DNA of 64,000 bases, from positions 1,240,001-1,304,000 of the forward strand of contig NZ_CP147407.1 of assembly GCF_037201815.1 (NCBI RefSeq). Reading direction: 5' to 3'. The stretch is from Metabacillus sp. FJAT-52054 (lineage in GTDB: Bacteria; Bacillota; Bacilli; Bacillales; Bacillaceae). Each line of letters opens with the position of its first letter. The stretch's first letter is position 1. Under the pieces are notes generated by a model. The model was not told the origin of the DNA and searched no databases. It worked only from the letters and a program-made list of their open reading frames with translations. This document shows, piece by piece, positions 38,191-46,426 of the stretch. A program made the position numbers and the translations under genes.

Positions 38191-38277
38191 CTTAAATTCG
38201 TTCCTCAATATAGAAAAGAGTATACTGGTCAATATTTGATGTTACTGCTGTGTAGGAAAAGGTGTTGATCTTGCAGT

Positions 38278-38394
38278 ATTGGAACTCCACGGTCTATAAA
38301 TGCGATTGAAAGATTCAACCAAGGAATTAACCCAGCAATTTCCTTTCCTAATCATACTGCTTTAGATCATTTCCTGTTAACTTATTTCGATTAA
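38278..38394 (+). pseudogene. Transposase C-terminal remnant
   Basis: In one frame a 38-residue tail reads IGTPRSINAIERFNQ, then ISFPNHTALDHFLLT, then stop. The R-S-x-N-A-I-E-R-F-N pattern resembles the C-terminal motif of IS256/mutator-type transposases. No start, catalytic DDE part or terminal repeats remain. It marks past insertion in this island. Confidence 0.4.
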
Positions 38395-38422
38395 CCGCTA
38401 GAATATGGATCATGGTCCACAC

Positions 38423-38473
38423 AAAAAACACCTTTGAAGGGGTAACGGAGTAACCCCTTCAAAGGTGTTTTTT
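38423..38473. terminator. Orphan perfect 21-bp hairpin
   Basis: Arms of 21 nt (AAAAAACACCTTTGAAGGGG plus one more base) pair perfectly across a short loop, with A and T runs at the ends so it can terminate in both directions. No intact gene leads into it from either side. From here to 38785 I see only two copies of CTGAGAGAAAG and no gene. Confidence 0.7.
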
Positions 38474-38785
38474 AGTGTCTCATTTTTTATGCTGCTCTAA
38501 GAATCGAAATACTCAAGAGGGGTTTTTCTCCTTTTGATTAGATTGGATAAAAGTCGTCCTTAAATGCTTGTGTAAAGCGCATTGTTGTGAATAAGAAATT
38601 TAATTTAGCAGAGTATGAAATCTCTGAGAGAAAGCAGGTTAAGAGTGATGCTCATAAAAATCTGCTATGAGGAGGATTCCCCTGAGAGAAAGTGTACCTC
38701 AGTAGGGCTTATCACAATGACATGTTTGTTAGAGGATTACAAAAAAGTGCTGCCGTGAGTTCTTCTTCTCTGCAATTCATAAATG

Positions 38786-39862
38786 TTATGGTCCAATGAT
38801 TCCAAGGGATCTGAGCATAACATTAAAAGAATTCCCATACTTTTCGGGTGGGAAATTCTGTTTAATATGGAGAACGCCCTGCTCCCGGATTTTTTCTCTG
38901 TCCTCAGTGTTAATGATGATTTCTTTAGCATGGTTAACAGCTTCCATCAAATCACCTTGATGATTAATTTTTCCTGTGTAATTATGAATAATGAAATTTC
39001 TGATTCCGTCTGAATCGGTCGCTACTACAGGACATCTGCACAGTAAAGCTTCGGAGACACTGTATCCGAATCCTTCCAGAATTGACGTAGAACTAAGGAA
39101 TCCTCCGGAATCGCCGATTTTTGAATAGTAATCAGCCATTTCATGATTGGGAACGTCTTCATGGTGAATCAAATGGGAGGTAAGGTTAAGCTGTTCCGTA
39201 CGTTTTTTGAATTCCTCCTTTTGATCATCAGCACTCAATTTGAGATCTCCAAACATCCATATGGTGAGATTATTATTCCATTTAATTAAATGTGAACAAA
39301 GCTCTAAAAAAAATGACCAATTTTTATTGGGTTCCAGTCTGCCTACCCAGCCGATAATTGGCTGACTTATTTTTTCATGAGTCCTATATCCAAATCCATA
39401 GACATCTAATGGATTGTTAAAACAGTATTGTGGAAATTCAGGTATTTTACTGTTAAATAAATGGATAAGGTGAGAGGTCTGCGGATATAAAATGGCTTGA
39501 GCATACGATTTGATGTAAGGAGCAGCCTGATCGACTACTGCAGCTGCTTCACTTGGTATTCCAAGACCTTGAACTTCATATATGATTTTCCCGGAATAAC
39601 CTAAATTACGTATCCTCTCCATTAAATAAAAATCTGTGCAAACGACGATTGCATCAAACTGATGCTGATCCAAAATTTCTTTTATTTTCGCGTCATCATT
39701 TGTGATATAGGCAGGGATTCCTATAATGTTCTTTTTGCCTTCTGCGTTAAAAAGGTAAAGAAGATGGGATTCGATTCCCATATTCGCCAGTGATTTTGCC
39801 CTTATCCGGTTTAATGTTTCCATTCCTCCGCTTGGAAGATAGAATGTGAACAAAATTTTCAT
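38786..39862 (-). CDS. Glycosyltransferase family 4-like
   Basis: A 358-residue GT-B enzyme. It starts MKILFTFYLPSGGMETLNRIR, has the GWVGRLEPNKNW acceptor-donor hinge and the EGFGYSVSEALLCRCPVVAT nucleotide-sugar motif with the E-x7-E pair. I choose ATG 39862 with GAGGGG upstream; an ATG at 39895 has no site. It follows the GT2 gene in the same operon. The sugar and acceptor are unknown; surface or spore glycosylation is plausible from context. Confidence 0.82.
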   Translation of the reverse strand: MKILFTFYLPSGGMETLNRIRAKSLANMGIESHLLYLFNAEGKKNIIGIPAYITNDDAKIKEILDQHQFDAIVVCTDFYLMERIRNLGYSGKIIYEVQGLGIPSEAAAVVDQAAPYIKSYAQAILYPQTSHLIHLFNSKIPEFPQYCFNNPLDVYGFGYRTHEKISQPIIGWVGRLEPNKNWSFFLELCSHLIKWNNNLTIWMFGDLKLSADDQKEEFKKRTEQLNLTSHLIHHEDVPNHEMADYYSKIGDSGGFLSSTSILEGFGYSVSEALLCRCPVVATDSDGIRNFIIHNYTGKINHQGDLMEAVNHAKEIIINTEDREKIREQGVLHIKQNFPPEKYGNSFNVMLRSLGIIGP

Positions 39863-39894
39863 GTTTGAAACCCCTCTTGTTGGAATGGCATCCA

Positions 39895-41082
39895 TTATTG
39901 AAGTTTTTCTTTTAACTTTAATGTCCTGAACAACTGATTTTTGAATGGATTTTCGGAATAAAGCTCCGTCTGAAAAACAACCTTTTCATAGTTTGAAGTA
40001 AAGGAGCTGGAAAGAAAGGAGGGAGCAGCATTCCTAAGCTGAGAGATCAAAGTTTGAATAAACATTGGGGTTGGAAAAAGATCATCTCCTAAGATTAATG
40101 TATAAGGAGTTTGGATGGAATGTATGGCAGCGAGGAGTGCCTGATGTTCATCTGCAAATGGGTTCGGGATAAATTCAGTAAGAGGATGGGGAATATGGAT
40201 TAAAGTGCTCGTTATCGATTGGTCTGGGGATCTATCCACGATTTTAAAATGATAATTGCTAAATACTTGATCGTAGAGATTTTCAGCTCTCTTTACTGCA
40301 TTTTCTGTATCTGTTCCTATATATACAACTGTCAGCTCAGGTGTGATTTGGAGTCTTACTCTTGCTTGATGTCTTACAAGGTGATACATATATCTCCACC
40401 GGCGATGGTGATTTTCATTTTTTAATGAGGCGGAAATACTATATTCCGAGTCAACCCGGTAATCAACAAGTTCAATAGGAATGAACGCCATGTCGCAGAA
40501 TTGGGTAAGCCTGAGCCAGTAATCATAATCTTCAACGGGTTCAGCACCGTAGCCGTCTAAATTTTTAGCATATTCACTTTTGTACATAAAAGAAACTCCA
40601 ACAATACATGCGTCCAACAGATTTACTTTCGGCATGGCCTGGTAGTTTCTTTGTATTTCAAGCTGTGCTTCGGTCAGGAGGGTATTTCCGTTATCATTAA
40701 TATTCTGAAAGGAACTGTACACCAAACCTACGTTAGGTGGAGAGGTGGAAAGAAAGGTTCTTAATGTGCTTAGAAAATTTGGATAGTAGATGTTATCACT
40801 TGAGACCCAGGTTAAATATTTAATTGAAGGATCTTGAAAAAGAATATCAAATCCTCTGTTTAGTGATTTGGAAACACCTTTATTGGTTTCATTAATTACA
40901 ATCTCAATTCTAGGATCGTTTCTGCTGTATTCTTCCACAAACCCAATCATCTCAGGAGCTCCATCCACTACTATTATCATGCGGAAATAAGGAAGATCCT
41001 GGTGCAGCATGGATTCAATTGCAGCCTTTAGGAAGGAAGGTTTCTGTATATATACGGGCATAACAACACCGGTGTCATTCAT
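39895..41082 (-). CDS. Glycosyltransferase family 2 protein with extra C-terminal domain
   Basis: A 395-residue protein. The first 230 residues are a GT-A family 2 domain: VVMPVYIQKPSFLKAAIES, VVDGAPE, the SSDN metal-binding region and PVEDYDYWLRL. Residues about 250-395 form a second alpha/beta region (LTVVYIGTDTENAVKRAE and TPYTLILGDDLFPTP) resembling a partial second GT-A-like fold; a bifunctional enzyme is possible. The start is ATG 41082 after AGAGGTG. No membrane segment. Confidence 0.78.
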   Translation of the reverse strand: MNDTGVVMPVYIQKPSFLKAAIESMLHQDLPYFRMIIVVDGAPEMIGFVEEYSRNDPRIEIVINETNKGVSKSLNRGFDILFQDPSIKYLTWVSSDNIYYPNFLSTLRTFLSTSPPNVGLVYSSFQNINDNGNTLLTEAQLEIQRNYQAMPKVNLLDACIVGVSFMYKSEYAKNLDGYGAEPVEDYDYWLRLTQFCDMAFIPIELVDYRVDSEYSISASLKNENHHRRWRYMYHLVRHQARVRLQITPELTVVYIGTDTENAVKRAENLYDQVFSNYHFKIVDRSPDQSITSTLIHIPHPLTEFIPNPFADEHQALLAAIHSIQTPYTLILGDDLFPTPMFIQTLISQLRNAAPSFLSSSFTSNYEKVVFQTELYSENPFKNQLFRTLKLKEKLQ

Positions 41083-41200
41083 GAATAAATACACCTCTTT
41101 GACTTTTATGCTATCTTATTCATGCCGTTGCTTCATGTCTGTATATTTGTCCATGGAATGTCTAAAAAACAAGCACAGAGGTTTGGATTAGACCGATTGA

Positions 41201-41386
41201 TCATCGGTTTATTCTTTTTACTCGGTTCCAGCCTTTCTGTGTTTTCTCAGACTGCTGAAAAAAAGTATCCTTCGTTTTTCCTCCGAACAAACCCGACCCG
41301 ATCCCATTTGCTAAAACACCCATTGTAGCAGTCAATCCGATAACAAAAATGGCGAAAAGGACGAAATCAGTAAAATAGCTGATCAT
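41201..41386 (-). CDS. Small membrane protein of unknown function (61 aa)
   Basis: ATG 41386 follows AAGGAG. One hydrophobic helix (ISYFTDFVLFAIFVIGLTA) is followed by a Gly-rich segment and a basic tail ending VKRINR. It is monocistronic and close to the yjbC promoter region. I do not recognise the family. Confidence 0.55.
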   Translation of the reverse strand: MISYFTDFVLFAIFVIGLTATMGVLANGIGSGLFGGKTKDTFFQQSEKTQKGWNRVKRINR

Positions 41387-41525
41387 GCCAATCAACTCCT
41401 TATTCCTATTATACATAAAAGGTATTCAATTTTCAGTTAATTTAAACAAATGCTTTATAATATGTTTATGCAGAAGCAAAATGGGTAAATTACCAATACA
41501 ACTACATTTTAACAGGAGAGAAAGC

Positions 41526-42104
41526 ATGAATTGGTACGAAAAACTGAGCCAGTATTTTCCGATTGAAGAAATGAAGTCACGTGATCATATAGAAGGTTTA
41601 TTAGAAGATAGAGGCGACATTTATTACAAGGATGAAGGGCCTAAGCATGTGCTCATGTATGCGGAGCTTGATGATTTTCTCTTTATAGATTACATATATG
41701 TCTCCAAAGATGCGCGCGGCGAGGGTCTTGGACATAAGCTTATTGCGAAGCTGAAAGAGAAAAACAAACCCATTATTTTGGAGGTTGAGCCTGTTGATGA
41801 TTCCGATCAGGATACGGCAAAACGCCTTAAGTTTTATCAAAGGGAAGGTTTTCATCATGCAAGCTCCATCGGATATTCCAGAAGATCTTTAGCAACCAAT
41901 GAAGTAAATCATATGGAAATTCTCTACTGGTCCCCAAATGACCGTCCGGAATCAGAAATTTTTTCTGCAATGAAGGAAACCTATAAGCACATTCATACGT
42001 ATAAGGATAAAGAGTGGTACGGCCGTTCTTATGAAGATGTGAAGGAAGTACTGAAAATACGGAGTGAGGAAGAATCTAACGACATTTTCGATGAGAAAAA
42101 CTAA
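41526..42104 (+). CDS. yjbC: GNAT family N-acetyltransferase
   Basis: A 192-residue protein, the same length as B. subtilis YjbC. It has the acetyl-CoA-binding pattern VSKDARGEGLGHKLIAKL and a later LKFYQREGFHH. The start is ATG 41526 with ACAGGAGAG upstream. In B. subtilis yjbC precedes spxA and is partly co-transcribed with it; the 247-nt gap here contains a separate spx promoter. Substrate is unknown. Confidence 0.85.
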   Translation: MNWYEKLSQYFPIEEMKSRDHIEGLLEDRGDIYYKDEGPKHVLMYAELDDFLFIDYIYVSKDARGEGLGHKLIAKLKEKNKPIILEVEPVDDSDQDTAKRLKFYQREGFHHASSIGYSRRSLATNEVNHMEILYWSPNDRPESEIFSAMKETYKHIHTYKDKEWYGRSYEDVKEVLKIRSEEESNDIFDEKN

Positions 42105-42256
42105 TTGAGAATGCATACGCGTATGATACGCCGAAAAACAGGAAGTAAATGAATTTATTGGTACTGGAGAGCAGTTGTCAGAATGTTAAAGTAATATAAG
42201 CAATACTGATTTATAGGGAATTGTAACGAATTCGTCAAACTTTTAAGGAAAAGATA

Positions 42257-42285
42257 TTCACTAACTTACTTTTTTATAGTATAAT
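42257..42285 (+). promoter_or_regulatory. spx promoter
   Basis: TTCACT (42257-42262) and TATAAT (42280-42285) are 17 nt apart, a plausible sigma-A promoter 66 nt before the spx start codon. PerR/YodB operators known from B. subtilis are not obvious here. Confidence 0.55.
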
Positions 42286-42351
42286 GAGCAATAGATATTA
42301 CTTGTTTAAAGTGATTTTATTTTAAACTACGTACAGAGGAGTGAAAGTTCC

Positions 42352-42750
42352 ATGGTAACCTTATATACATCACCAAGCTGTACTTCATGTAGAAAAGCAA
42401 AGGCGTGGCTGGAAGAGCATGAAATTCCATATACAGAAAGAAACATTCTATCCGATACGATGTCTATCAATGAAATTAAAGAAATTTTAAGGATGACAGA
42501 AGACGGAACGGATGAAATCATTTCCACACGTTCTAAAATCTTTCAAAAACTAAATGTTAATCTTGAGAGCATGCCTCTTCAAGACCTATATCAGCTGATT
42601 CAGAATCATCCTGGACTGCTTAGAAGACCAATCATGATTGATGAAAAACGTCTTCAAGTAGGCTACAATGAAGATGAAATCCGCCGCTTTTTGCCACGAA
42701 AAGTACGTACGTATCAGCTGCGTGAAGCACAGCGCCTAGTTAACGAATAA
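42352..42750 (+). CDS. spxA: Spx, redox-sensing RNA polymerase-binding regulator
   Basis: A 132-residue ArsC-family protein nearly identical in layout to B. subtilis Spx. The CxxC redox switch is at residues 10-13 (SCTSC), and the [20 protein letters not shown] region follows. Spx binds the RNA polymerase alpha C-terminal domain under disulfide stress. It is normally degraded by ClpXP with the adaptor SpxH, encoded 8 kb downstream here. Confidence 0.96.
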   Translation: MVTLYTSPSCTSCRKAKAWLEEHEIPYTERNILSDTMSINEIKEILRMTEDGTDEIISTRSKIFQKLNVNLESMPLQDLYQLIQNHPGLLRRPIMIDEKRLQVGYNEDEIRRFLPRKVRTYQLREAQRLVNE

Positions 42751-42760
42751 ACGATTGATA

Positions 42761-42791
42761 AAAGCCTTCCAGTGATATTGGAAGGCTTTTT
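42761..42791. terminator. Bidirectional terminator between spx and yjbE
   Basis: Hairpin AAAGCCTTCC / GGAAGGCTTT with TTT on the plus side. Confidence 0.78.
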
Positions 42792-43452
42792 ATGTGCTTG
42801 TTCTCATTTTTTTCATAAGCACACCGCTTAACACAAAAATGAGTACGGTAAAATAAGGGATTCCCTCAAGAAACAATGGTTTACTCGCCAAAAATTGAAG
42901 CTGATCTTCATGAGAAATCATTTTCCCGGCAGTGTAAGCAAGCATTCCCCCTCCGACATAAATTAAATAAGGGAAGCGGTCAATCAGCTGCAGAACAAAT
43001 TTGCTTCCCCAGATGATGACGGGAATCGAAATGAAAAGCCCGGTTACGACGAGCATGGTGTGGCCGTTTGCTGCTCCTGCAACGGCTATAACGTTATCAA
43101 GCCCCATTAGTACATCCGCAGCGACAATCGTTCTTACAGCCTTCCACAAACTTCCATGGCTTTTAATGTTTTCGTTTTCTTCCTCTTTTCCAGCCATTAA
43201 ACCAAAGGAAATATACAAAAGGAATATCCCCCCTGCCAGCTGCAGATAAGGAATTGTCAGAAGATAGACAGCTACCGTTGTGAGAGCGGTTCTAAGAGTT
43301 ATGGCAAGAAGCGTACCAATAATAATCGCCTTTTGACGCTGTTTTTCCGGAAGCCTTCTGCTGGCCATAGCAATTACAATGGCATTGTCTCCGCCCAGGA
43401 TTAAATCAATGCCAATAATCATCAATAAAGAGATTAGAAACTCCTGCTCCAT
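42790..43452 (-). CDS. yjbE: TerC family membrane protein
   Basis: A 220-residue integral membrane protein with about seven helices. The TerC signature is visible in IGIDLILGGDNAIVIAMASR and a second conserved Asp in ADVLMGLDNVIAVAG. TerC proteins are linked to manganese export and metalation of secreted proteins. I choose ATG 43452 after GGGGG; a longer frame to 43533 lacks a site. Position beside spx and mecA matches B. subtilis yjbE. Confidence 0.85.
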   Translation of the reverse strand: MEQEFLISLLMIIGIDLILGGDNAIVIAMASRRLPEKQRQKAIIIGTLLAITLRTALTTVAVYLLTIPYLQLAGGIFLLYISFGLMAGKEEENENIKSHGSLWKAVRTIVAADVLMGLDNVIAVAGAANGHTMLVVTGLFISIPVIIWGSKFVLQLIDRFPYLIYVGGGMLAYTAGKMISHEDQLQFLASKPLFLEGIPYFTVLIFVLSGVLMKKMRTST

Positions 43453-43763
43453 CCAATACCCCCGTTTGTCCCGCATTAAAGGATTGTGCTTGTACCAAAT
43501 ATATGAAAAGCAACAAGCAATATGCCTCATCACTGGTTAATAACTGTTTTCATTCTTTTCAGGGTTTTTTTATTTCATTTATGTGTGATTTATCATAAAA
43601 TAGGAGTACAAGATTCTCTAAGCTGTGGTTGACTAATACGAGGGTGTTGTGGTAAGTGAGAAGGCGGTTAAAAAGCCAGGCTTTGGGGTAAAGTGTAGGA
43701 AAGTGCAACTATCGGGGGTTTAGTTGTCCCTTCAACATCAAAAAAAGAAGGGAAGTGTAATCC
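43453..43763. other. yjbE-mecA divergent intergenic region
   Basis: No ORF or strong hairpin is seen. A weak plus-strand promoter candidate (TTCATT ... TAAAAT, 16-nt spacer) lies near 43576-43603. The last 150 nt before mecA are purine-rich and probably form its leader. Confidence 0.35.
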
Positions 43764-44420
43764 ATGGAAATTGAACGCATTAATGAGCATACCGTGAAAT
43801 TTTATATTTCATATGGCGATATAGAAGAACGCGGCTTTGACCGGGATGAAATCTGGTACAACCGTGAACGAAGTGAAGAACTCTTCTGGGAAATGATGGA
43901 TGAGGTGCACGAGGAAGAAGACTTTATGATGGAAGGACCACTCTGGATCCAGGTTCAGGCAATGGACAAAGGTCTGGAAGTAGTGGTCACCAGGGCACAG
44001 ATGTCGAAGGATGGACAGAAGCTCGAGCTGCCGATCAGTGATGATAAATATCACGAAATTCCTGTTGATGACAACATTGACAGTATAATGGATGAACATT
44101 TCTCCAAAGCCCCTGCTGAAGGTGAGGATCAGCCTCCGCAGCTTGAATATGTCATTCATTTTGGCGATTTTGAGGATGTCATTTCGTTAGCAAAAACGAA
44201 TCTATCCGGATTTTCCAATAGCTTGTTTGCGCTGAATAATCAATACTATCTGTTTGCAGAATTTACTGAAGAACAAGCGGCAGAGGAAATGGAAAATGTA
44301 CTGAGCATTATTTCAGAGTATGGAAGCCAATCAAAAGTTACCGTCCACAGGCTTGAAGAATACGGAAAAAAGGTAATGGATGAACACGCATTGCATACGA
44401 TCCGAAAGCATTTTGCTTAA
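43764..44420 (+). CDS. mecA: MecA, ClpC adaptor
   Basis: A 218-residue adaptor with an N-terminal substrate-binding domain (MEIERINEHTVKFYISYGDI) and a C-terminal ClpC-binding domain (HFGDFEDVISLAKT...HALHTIRKHFA), joined by an acidic linker near residues 110-125. MecA delivers ComK and other substrates to ClpCP, so it represses competence. GGGAAGTG lies upstream of the ATG. Confidence 0.95.
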   Translation: MEIERINEHTVKFYISYGDIEERGFDRDEIWYNRERSEELFWEMMDEVHEEEDFMMEGPLWIQVQAMDKGLEVVVTRAQMSKDGQKLELPISDDKYHEIPVDDNIDSIMDEHFSKAPAEGEDQPPQLEYVIHFGDFEDVISLAKTNLSGFSNSLFALNNQYYLFAEFTEEQAAEEMENVLSIISEYGSQSKVTVHRLEEYGKKVMDEHALHTIRKHFA

Positions 44421-44424
44421 GCTC

Positions 44425-44459
44425 ATGAGCCGATTTCTATAGAAATCGGTTCTTTTTTT
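44425..44459 (+). terminator. Terminator after mecA
   Basis: Hairpin GCCGATTTC / GAAATCGGT followed by TTTTTTTT. Confidence 0.78.
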
Positions 44460-44584
44460 TGAGTTGTAAAGGGTATGATAGTAATGCCATGAGTTATTTT
44501 ATTGCGGGTATGATTACGAATGAAACTTTTAGGGAATGTAATTCGTACTATACCTAAAGCTGCAGAAAAGTCAGGTGAGATTGG

Positions 44585-46099
44585 ATGAAAAATTTTATTC
44601 AGGTCATTATTTTTTCATTATTTGTAACAGCCGTTATTCTATTAACGAAGAATTATTGGGGAGACTGGATTTTAGCCGCATTAAGTATCATATTTACTCT
44701 TTCAATTGTCTTTATCGGCTTCGTCATTTTTATGGAAAACCGAAAACCTAATCAGACCTTAACATGGCTGATTGTCCTCGGCGCATTTCCAATCGTCGGG
44801 TTTTTATTTTATTTACTGTTTGGACGCAATGTCAGAAAAAGAAGGCTTTTTGAAAAGAAAGCGCTTATCGATCAGCAGGTGTATTTGCAAATAGAAGGAG
44901 ATCATCACGATTATGAAGAACGGGCAGCACAAATGGGGGACCACCAGAAGCTCATGTTTAAGCTGGCTCACAATCTTAGTCACAGTCCTGTCTCTTTTGC
45001 ATCAGAGACAACCATTTTAACAAATGGGGATGAGAAGTTTCCGGCGATTTTGAAGGAAATCAAAGAGGCTAAAAAGTACATTCATCTAGAATACTATATA
45101 GTCCGGCACGATGACATCGGGCTTCAGCTTCAGGAAGCTTTGATTGAAAAGGCGCGGGAAGGGGTCAAAATCAGATTCCTGTATGATGCAGTAGGGAGCT
45201 GGAAGCTTTCCAAAGGATATATTAGCAAAATGCACAGGGCTGGAATAGAAATGGTGCCATTTCTTCCGGTAACTCTTCCTTTCTTAAGCAATAAAATCAA
45301 CTTCCGAAATCACCGTAAAATTATTATTATTGACGGTAAAATAGGATTTATGGGCGGCCTGAATGTAGGAGATGAGTATTTAGGAAAAGTCGACTTCTTT
45401 GGCTTTTGGCGGGATACACATCTGATGGTTAAAGGAGAAGAGGTGCGGACTCTGCACATGATTTTCCTTCAGGACTGGTACTATATGACCGGCAAGGAGC
45501 TTGATACGGAAACTTATCTTAAAGCAGATCCAGCAGAATTCCCTGAGGGGAATGGCGGAGTTCAGATGATCGCCGGAGGGCCTGATAATAAGTGGGAAAA
45601 CATTAAAAGCTTATTTTTCTCCATGATTGTTTCAGCTAAAGATTCTATCTGGATCGCATCTCCATATTTTATTCCGGATGAGGATATTCTTTCAGCATTA
45701 AAAGTCGCAGCGCTTAGCGGTGTAGATGTGCGCCTCCTTGTCCCGAAAAGACCTGATAAGAAGCTGGTCTTCTACGCATCAAGATCCTATTTCGCTGAAC
45801 TGATGGAAGCCGGAGCTCAAATTTATGAGTACGAAAAAGGATTCATGCACAGCAAAATTGTGATCGTGGATTATGAAATAGCCTCCATTGGTACCGCCAA
45901 TATGGATATGAGGAGCTTCCACCTGAACTTTGAAGTGAATGCATTCCTATACAGAACAGACAGTACTGTCACACTCGTAGAAGAATATGAGAAAGACTTG
46001 CTGGAATCTAAAAAGCTGGATATGGACGACTTCGTTAAACGCAGCTTTTTTCAGCGGATGTTTGAATCATTTGCTAGGCTGCTGTCGCCGATGCTTTAA
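44585..46099 (+). CDS. cls: Cardiolipin synthase
   Basis: A 504-residue phospholipase-D-type cardiolipin synthase. Two N-terminal helices (about residues 5-55) are followed by two HKD motifs: HRKIIIIDGKIGFMGGLN and HSKIVIVDYEIASIGTAN. It condenses two phosphatidylglycerols at the membrane. The gene is not between mecA and coiA in B. subtilis. The ATG at 44585 follows GTGAGATTGG, a weak site. Confidence 0.92.
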   Translation: MKNFIQVIIFSLFVTAVILLTKNYWGDWILAALSIIFTLSIVFIGFVIFMENRKPNQTLTWLIVLGAFPIVGFLFYLLFGRNVRKRRLFEKKALIDQQVYLQIEGDHHDYEERAAQMGDHQKLMFKLAHNLSHSPVSFASETTILTNGDEKFPAILKEIKEAKKYIHLEYYIVRHDDIGLQLQEALIEKAREGVKIRFLYDAVGSWKLSKGYISKMHRAGIEMVPFLPVTLPFLSNKINFRNHRKIIIIDGKIGFMGGLNVGDEYLGKVDFFGFWRDTHLMVKGEEVRTLHMIFLQDWYYMTGKELDTETYLKADPAEFPEGNGGVQMIAGGPDNKWENIKSLFFSMIVSAKDSIWIASPYFIPDEDILSALKVAALSGVDVRLLVPKRPDKKLVFYASRSYFAELMEAGAQIYEYEKGFMHSKIVIVDYEIASIGTANMDMRSFHLNFEVNAFLYRTDSTVTLVEEYEKDLLESKKLDMDDFVKRSFFQRMFESFARLLSPML

Positions 46100-46115
46100 G
46101 GTTGGACATATAGGA

Positions 46116-46148
46116 AAAAGACTAATCCATATAGGGTTAGTCTTTTTT
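46116..46148 (+). terminator. Terminator after cls
   Basis: Hairpin AAAGACTAA / TTAGTCTTT followed by TTTT. Confidence 0.75.
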
Positions 46149-46426
46149 TATGGTTTTCGTTTCCCGGTCTCATGAACGTATGAACCGCTTTAATTGTGGT
46201 TCATGCTGGAAACTGAGCCTTCCCAGCCACTTCGATATTTTTCTTATTTCCAGCCAAAAGGACCGGCATCGTTACCTAGCTGCTTGGTCTCTCCCTTGGA
46301 ATACCAACTTTTAACCGCTGATAATCCCCTTTTCAACCCCGGAAATTCAATCTTCTCATATAAGAAGGATTCGCCCAAACACATGTAGAAAGGGTAGTTG
46401 CATTCTATTAACAAGGAGGAAGGATT
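46149..46426. other. Upstream region of coiA with no clear element
   Basis: No ORF with a ribosome site, no hairpin and no convincing ComK box (paired AAAA-N5-TTTT) is visible, although coiA is ComK-dependent in B. subtilis. Confidence 0.4.

Noticed and set aside
43534..43763. yybP-ykoY-type manganese riboswitch upstream of the TerC gene yjbE
   Set aside because: The conserved loop sequences and the terminator typical of this riboswitch are not visible on the minus strand.
46149..46426. ComK box upstream of coiA
   Set aside because: No pair of AAAA-N5-TTTT motifs at the required spacing is present; only isolated A or T runs.
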